64,000 bases of DNA, from the NCBI GenBank assembly GCA_013397435.1, contig VZRG01000191.1, forward strand, positions 294,057 to 358,056, given 5' to 3'. The DNA comes from Erythrocercus mccallii. Taxonomy: Eukaryota > Chordata > Aves > Passeriformes > Dicruridae. Shown piece by piece: positions 47,368 to 59,917 of this stretch (position 1 is the stretch's first letter; every line of letters begins with the position of its first letter). The notes beneath the pieces were generated by a model, which worked only from the letters and a program-made list of their open reading frames with translations, was not told the origin of the DNA and made no database searches. Position numbers and translations under genes: made by a program.

Positions 47368-48190
47368 AATCATAGAATTAGAGAAGCAGTAAGGTTTGAA
47401 AAGACCTCCAATATCCTCCAGTCCATCAAACCTTTGATTAAACACCACCTTCTCAACTAAACCATAGCACTGTCACATTGAGTAGAGTTTTTTGACCATG
47501 TCCAGGGATGGTGATATCACCACTTCCTTGGGTAGCCCTCTCCAAAGGCTGACAACCCTTTCAGTGAAGAAATTCTTCCCCATATCCAACCTGAACATTC
47601 CCCTGGCACAGCTTGAGGCTCTTTCCTGTCACTGGTGGCCTGGGAGAAGAGGCTGACCCCTACCTGACGAAAGCCTCCTTTCAGGCGGCTGTAGAGCAAT
47701 AAGGTCTCCCCTGAGCTCCTTTTTTCTCCAAGCTAAACAACCTCAGCTCTCTCAGCTGTGTCTCATATGTCTTATTCTCTAGACCTTTCACCAACTCTGT
47801 TGTCCTTCTCTGGACAAACTCCAGTAACTCAATGTCTTCCTTGTAATGAAGGGACCAAATCTGTACACAGTACTCGAGTTCCGAGTACAGAGGACAGTCA
47901 CTTCCCTGATCCTGCTTGCCACACTGTTGCTGATACAGACCAGGATGCCATTGGCCACCTGGGCTCACACTGGCTTGTGTTCAGCTGCTGTTGACCAGCA
48001 CCCCCAGGTCCTTTTCTACCAGGCAGATTTTCAGCCACTCTGCCCAAGCCTGTAGCACTGCAAGAGGTGTGAGCCAAGGGCAGGACCCAGCACTTGACCA
48101 TGTTGAACTTCACACCGTTCACCTCAGCTCATCAATTTAGCCTGTCCAGATCCCTCTGCAGAGCCTTCCTACTCTCAAGCAGATCAAGTT
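47368..48190 (-). mobile_element. CR1 LINE, longest copy in the window, 5'-truncated
   Basis: The 3' tail is at the left (AATCATAGAATT, reverse complement of the ATTCTATGATT tail). Moving right, the minus strand encodes decayed CR1 ORF2 C-terminal sequence. The piece KFNMVKCWVLPLAHT (frame 47898-48122) is followed by LEYCVQIW and LVKGLENKTYE (frame 47681-47968), then LKGGFRQVGVSLFSQATSDR (frame 47517-47699). The three pieces lie in two frames, so there are at least two frameshifts, and the residues usually found before LEYCVQ are missing. The fragment ends near 48190 in the CAGAGCCTTCCTACTCTCAAGCAG region. It retains the C-terminal portion after the reverse transcriptase core, so it is inactive. 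Confidence 0.95.
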
Positions 48191-48267
48191 CCACACAAAT
48201 CTCTGGCCTCAAAGATACTAAAGACTCAGGTGGAAAAATTCTGAGCAACACGAATAAAATTGTCCCT

Positions 48268-48342
48268 GTTTGGACCAGGATGTGCAACCAGGTGTCATCC
48301 AGAAGTCTCTTCCAACCTAAATTATTCCATGATGCTGTGACA
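48268..48342 (+). mobile_element. CR1 LINE 3' tail fragment, opposite orientation
   Basis: TTTGGACCAGGATG, then CTCTTCCAACCTAAATTATTCCATGATG (in two parts: TCTTCCAACC at 48309-48318, AAATTATTCCATGATG after it) and a final CTGTGA. This is the standard CR1 3' end in plus orientation, with a short unrelated or duplicated insert near 48281-48298. It lies about 80 bp from the 5' end of the minus-strand CR1, giving a 5'-to-5' inverted pair. Confidence 0.85.
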
Positions 48343-49919
48343 GATCAGCTTTATAAATCAAAGGTCAGTCCTCCAAAAGTGAGATGTTTTAAATTGAAAT
48401 CTTTGATTGAGAAATTTCTTAGCTGTTTAGCATTTAAAGACTGAACAAATGAAAAAAAAAAAAAAAGAGGAATTTGGGGTTATGGGGAAGAGAGACTTCT
48501 AATTTATGTAGAAATGCCACAAACACCAGGCCATTCTGAATGAAAGAATATTACCCCTTTTTTTTTAGAATAAAATCATAGCGCAGATTCTATCTTAATG
48601 GACTTTTGGACCCTCAATAGCGGTTGCACCATGGTCTCTAATTTCAAGGCTACTGCAGGACCCCAAGACCAGACAAAAGAATGTCCAGTATTTCAGAGTA
48701 CTATCAATAAAATTAATACATGTATATTCTGTTCCTGAAGCAGAGTGCTTCAGGTTCAGGAAACTCAGCATTTAGGCTCACCATGCTTAGTATTCCTCTG
48801 GGGCCCTCTGGAAGACACAAAGCTGTTCTGCTTATTTCAGAGCCATGGACTAGCTCTTTTCTGTTTAACTGGTTTTGCCTTCTTGCCCAATTCTGTCACT
48901 CATCCAGCAATGGCTTTTCTCCACCTCTTCATTCTACCCACTGCTTTTATGTGGAGACATCAGTTTTCTGTAACTTCTGCAATCTGAGGGGAAAAAAACA
49001 ATTTTTTTCCATTTTATAGATCCCTTACATGCATTGTTTTCAAAGCTCAGACAGAAATATTTCTCTTGCCATCTTGCTTAACACTATATTTCTTCTGTCT
49101 TTCCATTTTGAGTTTGTACTACTATTTAAGTCCAAAGTGTTCTCCCAATTAATATCTAAACCATAAATAAAACTACCTTTCTCTAAAATTAATAAAATAA
49201 ATTTACAGTATTGTAAGGACTCTTACACATGATAAAGTTATTATAAACATTTTCACTCATTCATTTGAAATGAAAATATGGAAAAAAAGCTTGACTCACA
49301 CTTTAGGAATGTGTTTTACCTTTGCCATGCTATCAGAAAGATGTGGACTTTAAAAAATGAGATTCATATGAAAGTGTTCATTTAAACCCTGGAAACCAGA
49401 TCCTGTGACCTCTGTTGATAGGACTTTTGCCTGATTAATGAAAGAAAAAAAGACTGAAATATTTTGCTCATATTAATATCAGCACAAGAGGTACATTCAT
49501 TCCATCCTCTGTTGTCAGTGGATGCACAGACAAACCTTTGTTAGATGGTACCCATCGTCCCTTTATATGGGCGATACAAATCATGTCTTTCTCATGAGAA
49601 AAAAACCTCTTCTGTGCCCTTTCAAAAAGAAAAGTCTAATACATTTTGGAGGACTTTCTTCTCTTTTTATGGATATTGCTGGTCAAGAAAGAAATACAAC
49701 TTAGGACACAGAACAGTTTGAGTGTGTAAACTTGTGGTGCCATACAATATGTCTTAATATTGCAGGTTTAATACTAACTGTGCCGCAGTAATTTAATAAT
49801 TCTGTGGGAAGACTGCTGGGTTATAGGGGATATTTGTCTTGTGATTTCTTTGTGGCAAATCAGAAATTACAGCAGTGCTCAAAGGAATAGAAATCTTAGA
49901 TACTCATGACCTTCACTGA

Positions 49920-50110
49920 AACCCCTTTCGTCACTTGTCAGTTCTTTAAGGGGCAATTTAATTGTAGCTCTTTGGCGGTGACAAGGTAAGTGCTGGCATT
50001 TTGGCACTGTCATTCATTAACCTCATGCAATGTCAGCAGCATTGCCTCAGACATGTCACCATTTCCCCAGTGATGGCAAGCTGACTTTTAGGACATATGT
50101 TATTTCAGAG
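49920..50110. promoter_or_regulatory. Candidate conserved noncoding element
   Basis: A non-repetitive block of balanced composition, including TTTAAGGGGCAATTTAATTG, TGGCATTTTGGCACTGTCATTC split at about 50000-50015, CATTAACCTCATGCAATG and CAGACATGTCACC. No coding frame. It stands out from its AT-rich flanks and resembles a vertebrate enhancer-type conserved element. Pattern recognition only. Confidence 0.25.
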
Positions 50111-50326
50111 ATGCCTACTAGAAAAGTCTGAATGCTTCACATTCTTTTGTATGGCATCATTTGTATATTGTTTATGAAGTAAAATAGCTTCAAGACTAAA
50201 AACAACTTGTTTTAATCCAGGAAAATAAAATCTGCCCTGTGCCATGAACAGAAAACTACCTAAATGATTTATCTTGCTGAGAAATTAAAAATAAACAAAC
50301 AAAAAGCCCTCCCCAAAAATGAGATT

Positions 50327-50390
50327 TTAAAAAACCCAACAAAACACCAACCAACTGAAAAAAAACCAAACCAACCAAACCAAAACCCTT
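50327..50390. repeat. A/C-rich tract (AAAACC/CCAA words)
   Basis: Repeated AAAACCC, CCAACC, AAACCAAACC words. Low-complexity tract similar in character to other A-run/CCC motifs in this window. Confidence 0.8.
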
Positions 50391-50699
50391 GAGCATAACC
50401 CACAAGGAAAAAAAATTCTCTATACCTGAAGGTTAAATAACAATGTTACACACAATTTCTTAATGCAGAATTAAATAAATAAAATGCCAGGTTGCAAGGC
50501 ACATAATGTACATTATACATATTATTGTTTATTTTATATTTCATATTTCTGAATGTTTGTGGGAACCCAAACTACAAACTAAATAAGTTGGGGAGATTTG
50601 ATGCCAATGCCTAGAAAACCAGTATATATTTGCCTGCACCCTTCCCCTGCTACTTTATTTGGACTTCAGAGTGACTGGTGTTTCTGTGCAATTCCATCA

Positions 50700-50795
50700 C
50701 ATAAATTAATAGATATTATTATGATGTTATAATATATCACACATTAGTATATCTTTAATTATTACATATTTAATATATAATTAATAATAACAGCA
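50700..50795. repeat. AT-rich run
   Basis: Nearly pure A/T for about 95 bp with TAATATAT and TTAATAATA words. It may be a scaffold-attachment type sequence, but there is no direct evidence. Confidence 0.6.
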
Positions 50796-53700
50796 ATAGT
50801 CATAAAGAGGTTGATTTTCACTTTGTAAATTCACAGAAGGAGAATTAAGGATCACTAAAAAATAAAGTACTTATGCAAAATCATGGATGACTCAAGATGT
50901 AAACTCTTCGGTTTAGATTTGAAACCCCAGAAATTTAAATCATTTGGGTCTATCTATTCTTTAAATTTAAAAAAAAATCTAGATCCAGGTTGGAGCTGGA
51001 TGTCAGTGTTCCTATGTTTCCACTTTATGCAAAAGCCTAGTCTGACTAGTCTAGAGCTTGATCCAGCATCACCAGCATTCAGTTGTGTCCAGTTCCTGAA
51101 GCAGATAGAGAAAAGTCAATACTTGGAGCTCATTGCCTTTTTAAAAAAGGTTAAAAATTTTCCTCTCTCTAGCCAAAATGAAAGATTTTACTACTGTCAC
51201 TGAAAAAAACCTCCGCAAACAACAAATATCAAGGAGAAGCCTAGTCTTAAAAAAATGATGTAATTAAATTTACTAGGGATGCCTGAGGAGAAAGTTGAAA
51301 GAATTTCTACCAAAAAACAACATGCAAATTTTTACAAGCATTGATCATACAAATGTGATTTTTACGAAAAAAAAAAGTTATTTACTTAAATCAGCAGTTT
51401 CCAGAGAATAAAGCATTTCAATGACTTATTCCTACAGCTCTGTTACTGACTTTAATAGAAACATGTGAAAGCAATGGCATTGGTGAGAATGTGTGATAGT
51501 GGTGCGTAGGTGGAATGACTGAAACTTTGGGCAAATGAAGCAATAATAGAGTTGCAGTACAGTACGGAGAGCCAAACCAGATATTCCATGCACTGTTACA
51601 GTGCACCTGTTAAGAAACAGTAATCACTTCCAAACATTGCACTGGATGCAATGGTAGATAGCACTGTTTTGCAAGTAAAATTCTGCCCATGTTAAAGGAC
51701 ATGTTAAATGCAGAGTGGCATCTTTAGGAAAGCAGTAATGACTGTAGCAGGGACTTTTCCAGTCATAGGTGGTTCTAGGTGTAAAGACAAAAATGAAAAG
51801 AGCACAACACATCCAATTAGAGAGCTGCGATTCTGTCGGGTGAAAGCAATCCCACAGTGATGCAGCAAGCAGTTTGAGTCCTGTTTTCCAAGAAGAGCAC
51901 TGCATCACCGAGCTGCAGCTCAGCCTCACACTGAGAGTGGCACTTTGCCAGGAGAGCCTGCTGCACGTTCACACCAGTCACACTAATTGATCCAATAGTC
52001 TTGGCTACAGCAGTTTAAGAGAATTTAGATCCTCTCTGGATTTTGCTCTCCCTTCCCCCAGGGCTGGCAATACAGATGAGTGATTTCCTTTAGTCATACA
52101 TAAAGATTTAGAAACACAACATTAATTGCTCTCCTGACAATTTCCAATTTGATGAACAAAAAATTGAACTAAAGCAAAAGCAAGTGCAGGAATGATGGGA
52201 TTGAAAGATCATGATGAATCCCTGAGTGTTGGGTCCCCTTTTACCAGTTGTACTGACATCTTTCAGGAGCTAAACTACTTATCACATATTTAGCACAGCA
52301 TTACGTAATTATAAGATTTTTCTACTCATAAATGAAAGACATTTAATTCTCTGCAAAAATAACTAAAACTTAATTCTCAGCAGAAGGAGTAAGGTACAAA
52401 TGTAAGAAATTAATAGGCAAAGCTGATGCCAAACTACCCTGATGCCTTTTCTTTCAAGTAAAATGTCACCTTCTGCTCTACTTTACACTTATATTAGTCC
52501 CCACTTCCATGCTATCCCACTTAAGGGGCTTCTTAGATGATCAGTCCTCAGGTAACAAAGCACCAGATGGCTTTTGTCAAGTCCTTTCCTCCCCTGAATG
52601 GCAAAAATATGATACTACTGGCCCTTGAGAGCCAAGCAGGTCAATGGGAGGACAGAACTGACTCATTATCTTTACTTTATACACATTTAGCTAAAAAAGT
52701 GAGAGAATCTAAATGAGATGGTGTTATGCCTTGGAAAGCTGGCAGGACAGAAAAACAACGGACAGAAAGCCTTGCTCTATCATCTCCTCTCAATCAGCCC
52801 TATCAACCTTGCTTCACTTCTCTCCTGGGAAGATCTTGAAAAACTTAGCAAACATTAGTTATCCAGGCATGCCTTCAAGAAAATAGAAATTTATACTAAC
52901 TCTAGGACAAGCAGAAACATGAAACAGATGTGAATTTTGTACCCTTCATTTCACCAGAATTAAGTGCTTGGTTAGTCAGAAGAAATGGTGAACTTTCTTT
53001 CCAGATTCCAGTGTGTGACTGCTCATATTTAGGTTGCCTAAAGACAGGAGTGTCTGCTCATTTGACCTGCTATAGCACATTCCTGAGGGGGGCTGTCAGA
53101 TGTGACACAAGACTTACATAAGTCTCATGTGTCTTAAAGCAGCCCATACTATGTCAAAATGTACCAGACCGTTTATCAGAGATGAGATCATAACCCAGAT
53201 CTCTAAACTTATCTGTTCATGACATGGTTTTCTATGTGAGCTACCAGCAGCTGTAGACAAGAGGAATATAGTCAATTTAGTCAATGGAGAGGAAAAGGGA
53301 ATTCAACTCACCCTACAGTACTGGCCCACCTGAATTGCTTTCTAGGCTTCAGTGACTCCAATGATCAGATCTTTATGGATTCGTGGAGAGCTCATTATAA
53401 ACTATTCTTAGGTTTCTTACAAATAATCTTATAAATATTCAGACTCCTTCCCTTGAAAAAGCTTATCATTCCCATAAAGTCAGGCCTCATTTTTCACCTA
53501 CTGTGAATAAACTGATTTTTTTTGGGATATCATAAATATATCAAATATATCAAAAGACAGTGTTTTCTTTTTACAGGAAGTAACAAAACACATTACTTCT
53601 GGTTTTAGTTATGAATTTATTTCACAGTGGAACCAGCCAGTTACTGTCATTGCTGTATTTGAGGTCTCAAGAACAGTATAATATTTAAGTTGCAGACATC

Positions 53701-56700
53701 TACTTTTGTTAAGACTCTTGAACTGGGCTAGGAGAAACAGTAATTCAAAACTTTTGTTAAAAAAATTGAGAGCAGAAAATGCCCAAAGGCTGGAAAAAAA
53801 GAAAAATCACAGATATAATTCTGAGAGACTCAAACAGCAGGTCAGAAAGCTTTAAATGGGAGACAGGAAGCCTAATGTATATTTTCATAGCAAAATAATC
53901 TCTTGTAAATGCAGGACCAGCCAAAATCAAAGTAAAGTAATCTACAACAAAGGGAGGGAACGAAAGTCATGATTCAATGTCAAAAGAAAACATTTATAGG
54001 AAAGAGGAGTCATGGAACCATGAAAGGATGCTGTCTTTGGCCAAAACTCCTGCAGTGTTGAGAGGAAACTGCAATAAAGAAATGTCTGTAAGTGTGCTGA
54101 TTGTTTTCTACAGATCTGTGCACTTCTCATGCTAAAAAAGGACAAAGATGTCTAGAAAGATATGCATTTGTCTGCATGTTGTCTTGGCCCAGTTTGGAAT
54201 TAAGCAATAGAATAGAGTATCTAGAGATCTGTTTATGCTAGTGTGCTTTGTTCTCTGCCTCCAAAGCCAGATGGAATGGCCCAGCTCACTTTCTGCAGTT
54301 AAACCATTCTCAGACCCAAAGCAGAGGGGTCACTGCTCTGCACTTTTTCCAGGCAATCTGAAGTGGCTGTGACCAGAGATATGAGGTTGAGCCCAACCTT
54401 GCTCCACTCACATCACCCACATACCTAAATGAACAGGAGAGTCCTTAAGAGGTGCTTAAATTACATAAAATGCTAAACCATAGATGCAGGTGTGTGAAGC
54501 AAAAGATATTTTTGGTCCAGATTTACAAAATGGGTAGAAATTGCATATTTGTGAATATTTGCTGACCTCATCATATTTTCATGAATTTAATGACACAGTT
54601 GTCCTCAGGAGTTTACCTGCAGTGAAGTTATCAATGCAGATTATCCAAGCCATAGGGTGACCACCAAGTTCCAAAATGTTTCTGCTTAAAGCACAGCACC
54701 ACATAAGGAAAGCTTATTGTATTGCCTTGAGAGCTATACTGCTCTCTGATCCCAAACACCAGACAGTTTGAAATCTATCTGATTCAACCTACTTTTACAG
54801 AAGGCTCTTTGTTCCCAGAATAAAGTGGGCAGTGAAACAGTGCAGTATCATTGCTGACCACACTAAAATAAGACAAGTTTCTGCTGGTGGAGTGGCTGCA
54901 GGGGTGGCTTCCCTGAAGAGCTGGCAGAAGCTTGCAGAGCCAGCAGAGTTTATGTGGCAATGTTTACCTCGCTGGAGCTGAGCTGGTGCTTGTACATCCA
55001 ATCAGACTAATGCTGACTGAATTTTTTTCAGCTGCTTTCTCAAGAATCTCTAAAACCAAACTAAAAATTTTTTATTTTCTGTGATGTAGATTGATTCAAG
55101 GGTTGATTACATATGGCTTTATATCAAATGAAGATCTAATGTAACATTGCAGGCAAAATCCAGATCCAAGAGGCAGTGAAACACTCCTCTATTCCATCAG
55201 GTAGGTAAAATCATTGTGTTGCTAACTTCTTGGCACAACACATCAGGTCTTTCTGTAATCAGCATTCAGTGGCCTTGAACTGTTCTCTGTAATTCTTCAA
55301 TGCAAAGAGTGCAGTACTTAACATTTTTTTCCATGCCAGTTTATATGATGTCTTTTTAGTTAATAAATGTGAGCATCTTTACCTGTCCATAAAGCCACAG
55401 GACACCTAATTCCACAAAAGCAAACAGAACCACAGGTTCCAGCCTTTATTTTATTACTGTTTATCTCTGCACCAGGTGTGCTGAAGATTGCATGGGTAAT
55501 CCTGCTGTTGTTCAATTGGCTGGCAGTCTTTTTCTGGCCTTCACTGAAGAGCGTGTCATTTTTGGAAAGGGATGCAGGGGATGTCTTGATAAAATGCTGT
55601 TTAGAGTTGCAAACAACACCAAGAGGGAGAAGGCAGTGGGGAAGTCAGTAAAAGGAAGCTAACTTTTGTAATGTCACCCAAAGATAAAACTTAGTAGTTC
55701 AAACCATCAAGTCTTCACTATAGAAACAAACCCTGGGTGTTTACCAACCTTGAAATAATTCAGCTACCCCAGTGGTCTTTTATAACATGAACTCTGTGAG
55801 CAAATGAAGAATTGAAGGCTGGAATAGATTTAAACACTTTCATAGAATTTCTAACACTGTAATGAAAATATATAGGTCTTTTTTTTTCAATGTTTTTGAT
55901 TAATTCCCTTCTTTTTTATTCATTGTGTTTGAATAAACTGGAGCTTGATACTTCCCAATTAAAGAGAAATAAATTACTATTTACTGTCCCTTTATAAGTT
56001 CCACATGCACATGGAATAATACGTTTATAAACCAAAGCAAATAGATCTTTTAAAAATTGTCTGTTGTCCTGTGGTATTCCTGAAAATGTTTTGATTCCAA
56101 CTCAATTTGCCCTTATCTCTCTCATTATTCACTGTTGAACTGTTTACTGACAGTCTTGTAGGCCAACTGGCATGAAGAGTGCAGGAAAGTATTTTTTTCC
56201 TGCAATATAAAGTTGGATGTCTCACTTTCCTTATTCTCTTTCACAGCAAGATAAATCCTGAGCTATGCCACAGTGGCCCACATAGATTAAGATATAAAAA
56301 AAGATACAAAAAAACCCCCAGCAAATGAAAGTTTTCTAGCGAGGTGGATTAAGAAAATCAAGGTAGTACTTTTATAATTTCTAGTCTTTTAAAGTCTAGA
56401 AGAGCAGTACCTCCTCTTTTGTAAAGTAAGATGGTTTTTAAGGAAACAGAGAGAATCTCAGTTGCATTGAGATAAATGATGAAATTATAAATAAATTTGC
56501 CAGGGGGAATGCTTTTTGCTTACTGCTTTTTCTATAAAACTTTCTAAATTATCTTTTTGTTAAACAAGAGAACTGCCTTCAGCAGAAATAGTTTTCTCAA
56601 GTCTCTCAGTGAAAGCAGTGTTCCTTTATAGAGAGTGTATATATGCATACTTGGAAGTTTCCCACCAAAGTTAGATAAAATCTGCTCTTGATTAAGTAAA

Positions 56701-56989
56701 TAAATAGCATCTGCTGAAATCTTAGAACAAGCATGACAAACTGAAAACTGAAACACTTGCACATACTTGATGATTTGCATCAGGCACATCAAGCATTATC
56801 AGTAGTTCTGAAAATAAGGGTCAAATTCAGCCAAGTGAGGATCACAGCCAGAAGTGGGAATTATCAGGAGAAGCCCAGAAATTGCTGCTATGTATGTTAA
56901 GCCAAGCTTGTATTTTAAAGATGGTTTTACATGCTGACCATGATTTCTTCCTCCAGACTCTGTCTTCTCTGTCTTCTTGCTTTAGAATG

Positions 56990-57004
56990 TTTTTTTTTTT
57001 TTTT
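56990..57004. repeat. T15 mononucleotide run
   Basis: Fifteen consecutive T within a pyrimidine-rich stretch. The overlapping short open frames are chance readings. Confidence 0.85.
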
Positions 57005-58089
57005 CTCCAGTTCTTTAGTTCCAGGCTTTTTACTTACAGGCAACACTTGTCCTAACATATTTGGAATGCAACTTAACCTCTTCTCTAATTCACCCAGTTC
57101 CCTCCTCTCCAGATAACTGAAAGGTAATACCTTCACAAAAGCCTCCCCTTCTGCCCTCCATCCAACACTAATTATCAAATTTCTCCTCTTTGTTACAATA
57201 AAAAAATAATTACAGTAGTCTTGTCTTTCTTGAAATATGCCATTGTTCTTAAGAGATTTTGCATGTATGTGAGAGGAGATGTCTCTATTTTTGTCTTTTG
57301 TTCCCAGTGCATTAGAACATACAGATGAGCAGTACTGACATATTTGTCTGGATCCATCAAGCTACAGTTACCGGTACAAGTCTTCTGTTGTCTATAGGAC
57401 ATCAACATATGCTATAATTATTGTTCCATCACTGCCCTCAAGAGTGAACATCTGCTCCTACACTACCATCACAGTTTTAATCGACTTGTAGCTCCCTTTT
57501 CCTTGAAGAGCAATCCAAATGAGACAGACTCTGTCTCTTACTTTTCTTCATTTTTTTTAATAGCTTCCAGGCTTTCACCAGAGCAAAGTGAATACCTCAA
57601 GCTCCCACCAGTATTCATTTAAATGAAAAACTGAATTCCCTGTAGCTGTGCTTGTGCCTGTAAGCAGATGGAGTGAGGTGGGAATCCAACTTTCCCACAG
57701 GCACAAACACAGTAACAGCAAATTGAATTTGCTATTCAAGGGGTGGGGGTGTCACAGTTCTCAGAGTGCAGCCACAGCCTCTCTTCAAACTGTGCTGAGT
57801 GGGGAGCCACAGGATTTGCATCAATATTAACTGTGTTCCCACTGGTGCGTGGACATCATACTCTTTTGCAGCCTTTCCCAGCTGTGATGGAAGGGCTCCA
57901 TTTGCCCATTTCACCCCAACTCACCTGTGTGGTTGCACACTTTTAAAATGTTTTGTCTGTACCTTTTGGACAGGATAAATTTGGAAAGTAACAAAAGCAG
58001 GAGCAAAAATAAAGTATTCCCACAGCATATCACAATTCAGTGGCTAAGAGTACTCACAGACACAAAATTATGCTTTTGCATTGGTTTAT

Positions 58090-58135
58090 GGTTGGACTCG
58101 ATCATAAAGATCTTTTCCAACCTAAATGATTCTGT
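58090..58135 (+). mobile_element. CR1 LINE 3' tail remnant
   Basis: GGTTGGACTCGAT, then AAAGATCTTTTCCAACC and TAAATGATTCTGT match the last ~45 bp of CR1 elements in plus orientation. Upstream CR1 sequence is not visible, so it is either extremely 5'-truncated or eroded. Confidence 0.85.
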
Positions 58136-59312
58136 TTCTACTGCCAATAATCTTCTGTGGTGATAGTTCATAACCAAACATGCACAACCCTCTTGGCAGA
58201 GCAAAGGAGTCTTTGCCCTTCCAGCACCTATCTTCACCTGATGAACACAGGAAATACTGCACTCACGACACACAAATCTCCAAATCTTTAACAGAATGAG
58301 GTGCAACTTCAAGCAATGTAAAACTGACTGGACTTAGTGTCAAGATGTTAAACATGAAAACTGTATTGCCATCAAACCATTAAATTTGACAAAATATTCT
58401 ATTTATTTGAAGAAACCATACCTGGATGAAAACACTCTGGCATACTGTGGTGTATGAAATCCACATCTGAAAATCCCCCTTTCTTCTTTCTTCTCTGACT
58501 CTCCAGAATTTAACTTAGACTAACCAGTGGTGTCAAATGGCATTTTCTCTTTTGTTATTGTTCACTGTCCTCTTCTCTACTGCTTTGGAAGATGGTTTTG
58601 GAAGCAGTCTCCATAAGAACTAAGTCTCCTATGCAAATTTCTGCATTTTACACAATTTCAATACCATATATTAATCTTCTTAATTACTTGGGAGTTACAG
58701 CTGTCTGTGCTTGGAAGGGCTTTTCAATGTTACACTGCATTTTATCACCCTTTTTGGAATTACTTTTTATCCCTTCCTTTACAGTAAACTCTTCATGATA
58801 TATTCAACAATGGAAGAAATAATTCCTTTAAATGTTCTGTAATAAAAAATACACCTTCTTGTTGATAAAGACTGAATCAAAGGTACTTGCAATTTTAAAC
58901 CATCAGAAATAACTCTGACATTGACTTAATTTCTGCTGCATTTAGACCTAATATACCTCAAGAATGTCCTCACCACCTTAACTTAAAAAGACCTGAAAAG
59001 CTTGTTTTAAACAAAATTTAAAAGCTGATTTTAACCTGTTTTTAGGAAAAAAGCACATGTGATTACACCTCTTCAAGTTAATCTCTTAGTTTGTCCCTTG
59101 CTTCAGACCTTTTCACCAATTTCAAGACACTGATAGGAAAGGAAAAATTCAAGGGTATTAAACTCCTACTTAGTTCCTAAAAGTAGATAATATACCATAG
59201 AGGAAAGAGAGAAAGACAAATTAGAGTGATCCCTGAGTAAGAAGAGGTGAGGTACAAAACAAGAGCAGCCTCATGGAAGAGAGTCAGGTGCAAAATGCCA
59301 AAAGTTCTGCTG
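58136..59312. other. AT-rich intergenic stretch, no gene seen
   Basis: No gene or mobile element recognised. Frames of 68-91 codons are motif-free. Confidence 0.65.
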
Positions 59313-59318
59313 CTTGTG
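59313..59318. repeat. Target-site duplication CTTGTG, left copy
   Basis: Exact partner of 59912-59917, flanking the LTR at 59319-59911. Confidence 0.9.
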
Positions 59319-59911
59319 TGTGGTGATGCATTTTTTTCCTGTTTTTAATGGTTTAGAATGGTTTAGTCCCTCAAATGGTTTATTCTGTAACCCCCCCCTT
59401 GTATAGTTGGTTTAGTCCTTGCTGTATCCCATTATAGAGTTGCCACTCTCATCTTGGATCTACCCTTTGTTCCCGATTGTTCCAAGTCACTTCTCCTACC
59501 CACCTGTCAATCCTACTCTGTGCCAGTCCCTCCCACTCTGGAAATCCCCTAATCTTAGACACCCCAGGGGCTGGTTCAATTATTCCCAACCTTTTGTGTT
59601 CCCCATTGTACTGTAAACCCCACCTTATGATCCTCCCCTAAGTGTACCTAAGGATTTGTACACTTGCTTGAGCCCTCCCCTGTTTATAAGTTATTGTAAG
59701 TTCGTGTCTGGGGTCTCTGCCTCTGCCCATCCTTTGAGTTAAGTTTTCTTTGTGTTTCTGTTAATAAAATTGATCCTCAGAGTGGTAAGCAGAGCCCATC
59801 TCATTCTTTCCTACCCCAGTCGTCTGGTGGGTGCCAAGGACACTCAGGAACCCCAGGAGAAGTGTTGTAGCCCCCTTGCTCATGGTCCTGGACTAGGGGT
59901 GCATTGCGACA
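59319..59911 (+). mobile_element. Solo ERV LTR with exact 6-bp target duplication
   Basis: Starts TGTGGTGATGC and ends GCATTGCGACA, imperfect terminal inverted repeats matching at 8 of 11 positions, with TG...CA ends. CTTGTG flanks both sides exactly. U3 carries a 10-bp direct repeat AATGGTTTAG (59347-59356, 59357-59366), then a C8 run. A TATA-like TTTATAA is at 59683-59689 and the polyadenylation signal AATAAA at 59763-59768, so sense is plus. Length 593 bp. No retroviral coding sequence is adjacent. A 6-bp duplication is typical of class II (beta/alpha-like, ERVK-type) and some gamma elements, so class II is inferred. Confidence 0.92.
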
Positions 59912-59917
59912 CTTGTG
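59912..59917. repeat. Target-site duplication CTTGTG, right copy
   Basis: Exact partner of 59313-59318. Confidence 0.9.

Larger units (their letters stand above)
48343..58089. other. Long gene-poor stretch, no gene seen
   Basis: No confident gene or mobile element over 9.7 kb. It contains A-runs, an A/C-rich tract, an AT-rich run and a candidate conserved block at 49920-50110. Open frames such as 48720-49019 (+), 50883-51203 (+) and 51624-51929 (-) have no recognised domain. Confidence 0.6.
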
